Source of the DNA: Paracoccaceae bacterium
GTDB taxonomy: Bacteria > Pseudomonadota > Alphaproteobacteria > Rhodobacterales > Rhodobacteraceae
DNA: 47,440 nt
Reading direction: 5' to 3'
Assembly: GCA_024226455.1 (NCBI GenBank)
Contig: JAAELR010000442.1
Coordinates: 1-47,440, forward strand
The position numbers were made by a program, and so were the translations under genes. Below the pieces are notes generated by a model, which was not told the DNA's origin, made no database searches, and saw only the letters and a program-made list of their open reading frames with translations. Shown piece by piece: positions 42,605 to 47,440 of the stretch; the stretch's first letter is position 1, and each line of letters starts with the position of its first letter.

Positions 42605-44302
42605 ATGATCTCTCGCCGCGATTTTCTGCAGACCAGCATGGCGGCTTCGGCCATCCTTGGCGCGTCCTCCTTTGGAAACTGGTCAAGGCTGGCCGCTCAG
42701 CAGGCGCTGACCCAGGATCAGCTGCTGCAATTCGACACGTTCGGCAATGTCAGCCTGATCCACATCACCGACATTCATGCGCAGATGAAGCCGATCTATT
42801 TCCGCGAGCCAGAGATAAACCTGGGCGTCGGCGGCGCGCGCGGGCAGGTGCCGCATGTCACCGGGGCCGATTTCCGCAGGATGTATGGTATCGAGGACGG
42901 GTCGCCCTCGGCCTACGCGCTGTCGTACAACGACTTTTCCGCACTGGCCAAAGGCTTTGGCAGGGTCGGGGGCCTGGATCGGGTATCCACCGTGGTCAAT
43001 GCGATCCGGGCCGACCGGCCGGATGCGTTGTTGCTGGACGGCGGCGATACCTGGCACGGATCCTACACCTGCTTTCACAGCCAGGGCCAGGACATGGTCA
43101 ACGTGATGAACGCGATGAAGCCCGATGCGATGACCTTTCACTGGGAGTTCACGCTGGGCAGCGACCGGGTGCGCGAGATAGTCGAGGAACTGCCCTTCGC
43201 GGCGCTTGGGCAGAATATCTTCGACAATGAATGGGACGAGCCCAGCGAGGATTTCGCCGACTATGAATTCTACGAGCGCGGCGGAGCGAAGATCGCCGTG
43301 ATTGGCCAGGCGTTCCCTTATATGCCCATCGCCAACCCGGGCTGGATGTTCCCGGAATACTCGTTCGGTATCCGCGACCAGCGCATGCAGGAAATGGTCG
43401 ACGAGGTGCGCGCGGCGGGTGCCGATCTGGTGGTATGCCTCAGCCATAACGGTTTTGACGTCGACAAGAAGATGGCCGGAAAGGTCAGCGGCATCGACGT
43501 GATCCTGTCGGGCCACACCCACGATGCGCTGCCCGAACCGGTGCTGGTGGGCGAAACCATCATCATCGCCAGCGGCAGCAACGGCAAGTTTGTCTCTCGC
43601 GTCGATCTGGATGTGCGCGATGGGCGCATGATGGGGTTCCGCCACAAGCTGATCCCGGTCTTTGCCGACGTGATCGACCCCGATCCGGCGGTGACGGCAG
43701 TGATCGACGCAGAGCGCGCGCCCCACAAGGACAAGCTGGAAGAGGTGATCGGCACCACCGACACGCTGCTGTACCGGCGCGGCAATTTCAACGGCTCGTG
43801 GGACGATCTGATCTGCGACGCGCTGATTTCCGAACGCGACGCCGATATTGCGCTAAGCCCCGGCGTGCGCTGGGGGCCGAGCATTCTGCCCGGGGACCCG
43901 ATCACCCGCGAGGATATCTGGAACGTCACCTCGATGACCTATGGCCAGGCGTACCGCACGGAAATGACAGGGGAATTCCTGCATGTCGTGCTAGAGGACG
44001 TGGCCGACAACCTGTTCAATCCCGATCCCTATTACCAGCAGGGCGGCGACATGGTGCGCACCGGGGGGCTGGGCTATCGGATCGACATCACCAAACCGCA
44101 GGGCAGCCGGATCAGCGATCTGACGCTGTTGAAGACGGGCGAAGCGATCGACCCGGCCAGGACCTATGCGGTGGCGGGCTGGGCCAGTGTCAACCCGGAC
44201 ACCGAGGGCCCGCAAATCTGGGACGTGGTCGAGGCGCATATCCGCAAACAAGGTACAGTTGTGGTCGAGCCCAACACCTCTGTTATCGTGGAAGGTGTGT
44301 AA
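42605..44302 (+). CDS. soxB: SoxB, dimanganese thiosulfohydrolase
   Basis: This 565-residue periplasmic enzyme hydrolyses sulfate from SoxY-bound S-thiocysteine sulfate. A Tat signal is evident (MISRRDFLQTSMAASAILG). The 5'-nucleotidase-type metallophosphatase domain has ITDIHAQMKP, LLDGGDTWHGS, CLSHNGFDVD and ILSGHTHDALPEP. The second half holds the substrate domain with NVTSMTYGQAYRTEMTG. The start at 42605 follows AGGAG and directly begins the Tat signal; an ATG eight codons upstream is less likely. Length is standard. The next gene would normally be soxC, but soxE follows 61 bp later. Confidence 0.94.
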   Translation: MISRRDFLQTSMAASAILGASSFGNWSRLAAQQALTQDQLLQFDTFGNVSLIHITDIHAQMKPIYFREPEINLGVGGARGQVPHVTGADFRRMYGIEDGSPSAYALSYNDFSALAKGFGRVGGLDRVSTVVNAIRADRPDALLLDGGDTWHGSYTCFHSQGQDMVNVMNAMKPDAMTFHWEFTLGSDRVREIVEELPFAALGQNIFDNEWDEPSEDFADYEFYERGGAKIAVIGQAFPYMPIANPGWMFPEYSFGIRDQRMQEMVDEVRAAGADLVVCLSHNGFDVDKKMAGKVSGIDVILSGHTHDALPEPVLVGETIIIASGSNGKFVSRVDLDVRDGRMMGFRHKLIPVFADVIDPDPAVTAVIDAERAPHKDKLEEVIGTTDTLLYRRGNFNGSWDDLICDALISERDADIALSPGVRWGPSILPGDPITREDIWNVTSMTYGQAYRTEMTGEFLHVVLEDVADNLFNPDPYYQQGGDMVRTGGLGYRIDITKPQGSRISDLTLLKTGEAIDPARTYAVAGWASVNPDTEGPQIWDVVEAHIRKQGTVVVEPNTSVIVEGV

Positions 44303-44326
44303 CCGCGCCGCATGTCAACACATTGA

Positions 44327-44348
44327 CAAATTCGCTAGTGTGAATTTG
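44327..44348. promoter_or_regulatory. Inverted repeat in the soxB-soxE junction
   Basis: CAAATTC (44327-44333) and GAATTTG (44342-44348) form a perfect 7-bp dyad with an 8-bp spacer. A TTGACA overlaps its left edge (44323-44328) and the right arm runs into the GGGAGGA site of soxE. It shares the ATTC/GAAT theme of the soxW-soxX dyad. No good -10 follows, so it may be an operator, a hairpin, or a scar of soxCD loss. Confidence 0.4.
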
Positions 44349-44363
44349 GGAGGAACTATTCGA

Positions 44364-45071
44364 ATGCTGAGAATGCTGAGGCACTCGTTTGTCGCACTGA
44401 CCCTGATCGCCGGTCCGGTCATGGCCGCCGACGAGATCGGCGATGCCGAACGCGGCGCCGAGCTTTATAAGGAATGCAAGAGCTGCCACCAGGTTGGCGC
44501 TGGCGCCAAGAACCGGGTCGGCCCGCAGCTGAACGGCATCTTCGGCCGGCAGGCGGCTAGCATGGAAAAGTTCCGTTATTCCAAGAGCCTGAAACGCGCC
44601 GGCAATGACGGGCTGATCTGGGATCTGGAAAAGCTCTCTGCCTATATTGAAAACCCCAAGGCCTTCGCTTCGGATACAAGGATGAACTACAAGGGCATGA
44701 AACGGGTCGGCGACCGCAATGACCTGCTGGCCTTTTTGCGGGTCTATTCGGACAATCCGCAGGACATCCCCGAAGCACAGCCCACCGCGCGTGCGCTTAG
44801 CCACGACATCGATCCCACGATCCTGACAATCGTGGGGGACCCTGAATATGGTGAATACCTGTCCAGCGAATGCCTGACCTGCCACCGCGCCGACGGCACC
44901 ACAGAGGGCATCCCCTCTATCACGCTGTGGCCGGAAGAGGATTTTGTTGTCGCCATGCATGCCTACAAGCGCAAGTTACGCCCGCATCCGGTGATGCAGA
45001 TGCTGGCCGGGCGGCTGAACAACGAGGAGATAGCGGCACTGGCTGCATATTTCTCCCTGCTCGAGGAGTAG
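44364..45071 (+). CDS. soxE: SoxE-like di-heme cytochrome c
   Basis: The 235-residue secreted protein has a class-I cytochrome c2-like domain with C38-K-S-C41-H42 and T-R-M-N-Y-K-G-M-K methionine loop, then a second domain with C170-L-T-C173-H174. The tail of the second domain resembles the FccA-type subunit (AYKRKLRPHPVMQMLAGRLNNEEIAALAAYF). SoxE of Paracoccus is such a di-heme protein encoded with the flavoprotein SoxF, and the pair forms a flavocytochrome-like sulfide or SoxYZ-reactivating system. The ATG at 44364 has GGGAGGA nine bases upstream; 44373 is an alternative start. It occupies the position right after soxB where soxC would be expected. Confidence 0.75.
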   Translation: MLRMLRHSFVALTLIAGPVMAADEIGDAERGAELYKECKSCHQVGAGAKNRVGPQLNGIFGRQAASMEKFRYSKSLKRAGNDGLIWDLEKLSAYIENPKAFASDTRMNYKGMKRVGDRNDLLAFLRVYSDNPQDIPEAQPTARALSHDIDPTILTIVGDPEYGEYLSSECLTCHRADGTTEGIPSITLWPEEDFVVAMHAYKRKLRPHPVMQMLAGRLNNEEIAALAAYFSLLEE

Positions 45072-45114
45072 CTTTTTTGCCGATGATGCCCGCTTTGCGG
45101 AGGTGGCATCGACC

Positions 45115-45140
45115 AGCGCCCGGATCATTGGGCGCTTTTG
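45115..45140 (+). terminator. Terminator-like hairpin between soxE and soxF
   Basis: AGCGCCC (45115-45121) pairs with GGGCGCT (45130-45136), and the strand continues TTTG, giving a four-T run including the last paired base. It lies in the 133-bp gap before soxF and could attenuate soxF. Confidence 0.45.
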
Positions 45141-45204
45141 ACCGGCGCCGGGCCACGGGCGTCAAACACTCCGGTCGGTTGGGCCGGTAACGGGAGGACT
45201 ATAG

Positions 45205-46470
45205 ATGAAACTCAACAGACGTTTGTTCCTTGGTACTGCGGCGGCGGCGACGGCCTCGCTTTCGGCCCCGATGGTGATGGGAGGCAGCCATTCCAGGCCG
45301 CGTGTCGTCGTCATCGGCGGGGGCGCCGGCGGTGCCACCGCTGCGCGCTATATCAACAAGGACAGCAAGGGCGAGATCGACGTCACACTGATCGAGCCGA
45401 CCCGGCGCTATTACACCTGCTTCTTCTCGAACCTCTATCTGGGCGGTTTCCGCGAAATGGAGAGCCTGGGCCACGGCTATGGCAGCATGGCCAGTCAGGG
45501 CGTGAACGTGGTGCACGACTGGGCCGTGGGCATCGACCGCGACGCCAAGACCGTGGCGCTGGCCGGTGGTGGCAGCGTTCCTTATGACAAGCTGATCCTG
45601 TCGCCCGGTATCGATTTCATGGACGGCGCGGTGCCCGGCTGGTCGCTGGCCAGCCAGAACGCCATGCCGCATGCCTACAAGGCCGGGTCGCAGACCGAAC
45701 TGCTGAAGGCGCAGATCGCCGCAATGCCGCAGGGCGGCACCTTTGCATTGGTTGCCCCGCCGAACCCGTTCCGCTGCCCGCCGGGCCCCTATGAGCGGAT
45801 CTCGATGGTGGCGCATAACCTCAAGGCCAACAACCCAACCGCCAAGATTCTGGTGCTGGATCCCAAGCCGAAGTTTTCCAAGCAGGCGTTGTTCGAGGAA
45901 GGCTGGGCAAACCACTATGACGGCATGATCGAGCGTATCGGCCCGGACTTTGGCGGCGACGCGGTCGAGGTGCGCCCCGACGCGATGGAAGTTGTGGTCG
46001 ATGGCGAAGTGGAAAAGGTCGATGTCTGCAACGTCATCCCGGCGATGAAGGCAGGCCGTGTCTGCGACATGGCTGAGGTCACCGATGGCCGCTGGGCGCC
46101 GGTGAACGCCGCCGACATGTCCTCGAAGATGGACGACAGCATCCACATCCTCGGCGACGCCTCGGCCCAGGGCGACATGCCCAAGTCGGGCTTCTCTGCC
46201 AACAGCCAGGCCAAGGTCTGCGCCATGGCCGTTCGCGGTGCGCTGACCGATTCCAAGGTGTTCCCGGCCAAGTTCTCGAACACCTGCTGGTCGCTGATCG
46301 ACACCGATGACGGCATCAAGGTCGGCGCCACCTATGAGGCCACCGACGAGAAGATCGCCAAGGTCGACGGTTTCATCTCGAAGACCGGCGAGGACGCCGA
46401 TCTGCGCCGTGCCACCTATGAGGAATCGGTGGGCTGGTATTCCGGCATCACCGCCGACATGATGGGCTGA
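45205..46470 (+). CDS. soxF: SoxF, flavoprotein of flavocytochrome c sulfide dehydrogenase type
   Basis: The 421-residue protein has a twin-arginine-like signal (KLNRRLFLGTAAAATASLSAP) and a Rossmann FAD domain (VVVIGGGAGGATAARYI). All three functional cysteines of FccB are found. C72 in Y-Y-T-C-F-F-S-N is the covalent-FAD position. C191 in F-R-C-P-P-G-P-Y-E-R and C361 in S-N-T-C-W-S form the redox pair. It should oxidise sulfide or a sulfane species and pass electrons to SoxE. A strong terminator follows, marking the end of the sox message. Confidence 0.92.
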   Translation: MKLNRRLFLGTAAAATASLSAPMVMGGSHSRPRVVVIGGGAGGATAARYINKDSKGEIDVTLIEPTRRYYTCFFSNLYLGGFREMESLGHGYGSMASQGVNVVHDWAVGIDRDAKTVALAGGGSVPYDKLILSPGIDFMDGAVPGWSLASQNAMPHAYKAGSQTELLKAQIAAMPQGGTFALVAPPNPFRCPPGPYERISMVAHNLKANNPTAKILVLDPKPKFSKQALFEEGWANHYDGMIERIGPDFGGDAVEVRPDAMEVVVDGEVEKVDVCNVIPAMKAGRVCDMAEVTDGRWAPVNAADMSSKMDDSIHILGDASAQGDMPKSGFSANSQAKVCAMAVRGALTDSKVFPAKFSNTCWSLIDTDDGIKVGATYEATDEKIAKVDGFISKTGEDADLRRATYEESVGWYSGITADMMG

Positions 46471-46497
46471 CAACGGTCCGCCGGACCCCGCACCCAC

Positions 46498-46532
46498 GGT
46501 CGCCCCGGTCAGGACCGGGGCGGCCTTTTTTT
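46498..46532 (+). terminator. Strong intrinsic terminator after soxF
   Basis: A 13-bp stem, GGTCGCCCCGGTC/GACCGGGGCGGCC, with a two-base AG between arms (in practice a slightly shorter stem and larger loop) is followed by TTTTTTT. This is the clearest terminator in the window. Confidence 0.9.
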
Positions 46533-46609
46533 GTTCCGATTGACCGTGGTCAAGGCCGGTGGCAGAAAAGCCGCGCAGGCTGGTGCCGATCACTGAGAGG
46601 AGACTTGCC

Positions 46610-47038
46610 ATGCCCAGATATCTGACCGCCGCCCTGATCGCCCTGGCCCTGCCGGCGCAGGCTGCCGATGTGGTGACCTATGCCACCGAAGATGCGTTCG
46701 ACGACGCCAGCTTTGCCGTTGAAAGCGCGATTGTCGGGCGTGGACTGGTCATCGACTATGTCAGCCACGTAGGTGAAATGCTGGCCCGTACCAAAGAGGA
46801 TGTGGGTGGCACCGTTGACATCTTCGATGCCGCCGATATCTATTTGTTTTGCTCGGCCGCTGTGTCACGGCAGGTGATGGAAGCCGATCCGATGAATATC
46901 ATCCACTGCCCCTACCGCATCTTCGTGGCCGACAAGGGTGGCGAGGTGACGGTTGGCTATGGTGCCATGCCCGAAGGAGCCATGCAGGCGGTGCAGGAGT
47001 TGCTGGAAAGCATCGCACGCGAGGCCGTGGACCAGTAG
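46610..47038 (+). CDS. Exported DUF302-family protein
   Basis: The 142-residue product has a signal peptide (LTAALIALALPAQAA). A DUF302-type body follows, with F-D-D-A-S-F-A-V-E-S-A-I near the start, YLFCSAAVSRQVMEADP in the middle and a short C-terminal helix. A strong GAGAGGAGA site precedes the ATG. DUF302 proteins often accompany sulfur-oxidation genes but have no settled function. The terminator upstream means it has its own promoter, or relies on read-through from soxF. Confidence 0.75.
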   Translation: MPRYLTAALIALALPAQAADVVTYATEDAFDDASFAVESAIVGRGLVIDYVSHVGEMLARTKEDVGGTVDIFDAADIYLFCSAAVSRQVMEADPMNIIHCPYRIFVADKGGEVTVGYGAMPEGAMQAVQELLESIAREAVDQ

Positions 47039-47299
47039 ACCGGTTGCGTTGAAGAAAATGGGGCGCGCGAAGCGCGCCGCTGTATTCTCCCCAAACCCGC
47101 CTTCGGCGGAACTGGGGCTCGCCGCCCGCTGTCGGCGTGTCGCGATTGTTCCGTTGGTGCTCTTTGTTGCCAACGGCGTCTGTGGATGGCTCCTGCATTG
47201 CAAGAGCTTTTTGTGATTTTGCGTCAGCCTGTCAGTACAGTCGTCTGTTCCCGCTGCCCGGTAGTTGATTGCGTAGCAATCAAAGAGGGGCCTGCTTGC
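47039..47299. other. Noncoding 3' region with two hairpins
   Basis: GGCGCGC GAA GCGCGCC (47062-47078) and CCGCC TTC GGCGG (about 47097-47109) are perfect hairpins without T-runs; the first may terminate the DUF302 message. The rest, up to the IS end at 47300, shows no credible gene. Confidence 0.4.
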
Positions 47300-47440
47300 C
47301 ATGGGTCAGTTTTGACAAATAGTAAGCTATCTGATTCCTAGGGCCCCAATATCGGGAGTGTTTTGGATGCGTTTGGACAGGTTTACGCAACAGATACGGG
47401 CTGATCTTCTTGAGCGTCTGCCAGGGCAGCGCAAGACGCA
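47300..47440. repeat. Right copy of the 141-bp terminal inverted repeat (IS 5' end)
   Basis: It is identical, as reverse complement, to bases 1-141. A TTGACA motif lies at 47312-47317, upstream of the transposase start, and may be its -35 element. Flanking bases share no target-site duplication with the left end, so the two copies need not have inserted as one event. Confidence 0.85.
47367..47440 (+). CDS. Probable transposase, N-terminal fragment (runs off the window)
   Basis: ATG at 47367 opens 24 codons and a partial codon, identical to the left-end fragment. The basic, helix-prone N-terminus fits a DNA-binding transposase start, but the family cannot be determined from this length. Confidence 0.55.
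   Translation, partial: MRLDRFTQQIRADLLERLPGQRKT

Noticed and set aside
44364-45071. Calling the di-heme cytochrome SoxD
   Set aside because: It is about 150 residues shorter than SoxD, its second domain resembles FccA, and it lies next to soxF without a soxC.
46865-47302. Minus-strand ORF over the DUF302 gene and the downstream region
   Set aside because: It is antisense to a gene with a signal peptide and ribosome site, and its translation looks like complement-strand noise.
1-47440. CRISPR arrays, tRNA and rRNA genes
   Set aside because: No regularly spaced short repeats, cloverleaf-like segments or rRNA signature sequences were seen on either strand.

Overview
The window looks like chromosomal (or large-replicon) DNA of a Rhodobacterales alphaproteobacterium (roseobacter or Paracoccus-like). 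The evidence is high G+C with strong third-position G/C, a Paracoccus-type sox thiosulfate-oxidation cluster with divergent soxTRS, tandem FAD/GcvT demethylating dehydrogenases, an AbrB permease, a glutaryl-CoA dehydrogenase and a SelD with an N-terminal flavoprotein domain. This placement is inferred from gene content. No rRNA or tRNA gene was found.

Both ends carry the same 141 bp in opposite orientation. Each copy holds the first 24 codons of a probable transposase reading outward. The window is therefore bounded by two inverted insertion-sequence copies, or is a contig broken at a repeated IS.

Layout. (1) 0.2-1.4 kb: a periplasmic di-heme cytochrome c (-) and a 52-residue protein. (2) 1.4-16.8 kb: a surface-glycan type island. 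It has a decayed glycosyltransferase, a 1742-residue protein joining three DXD glycosyltransferase modules, one GT2-like module and an alpha/beta-hydrolase-like module, then free-standing relatives of each module on both strands and two sulfotransferase-like genes. (3) 16.8-29.5 kb: housekeeping and accessory metabolism: glutaryl-CoA dehydrogenase, AbrB permease, an XdhC/molybdopterin-binding pair, hpaR/hpaF, a Kef-type K+/H+ antiporter with its flavoprotein partner, and the selenouridine pair mnmH and NDH-SelD. (4) 30.1-36.8 kb: a MauG-like di-heme peroxidase (-) and two tandem, paralogous dimethylglycine/sarcosine dehydrogenase-type genes. (5) 36.9-47.0 kb: soxT-soxR-soxS (-) divergent from soxV-W-X-Y-Z-A-B-E-F (+) and a DUF302 gene. 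soxC and soxD, expected between soxB and soxE, are absent.

How the genes fit together. SoxS/V/W would keep Sox proteins reduced. SoxXA would load thiosulfate onto the SoxY GGCGG cysteine, SoxB would hydrolyse sulfate from it, and SoxE/SoxF form a flavocytochrome-like pair. Without SoxCD the sulfane sulfur on SoxY would need another outlet, unless soxCD lies elsewhere in the genome. SoxR has the two-cysteine pattern of persulfide-sensing ArsR repressors, and AT-rich inverted repeats lie in the S-V, W-X and B-E gaps. The glycan island is the least understood part: its modules appear to have been fused, split and duplicated, and one fused protein carries most of them.
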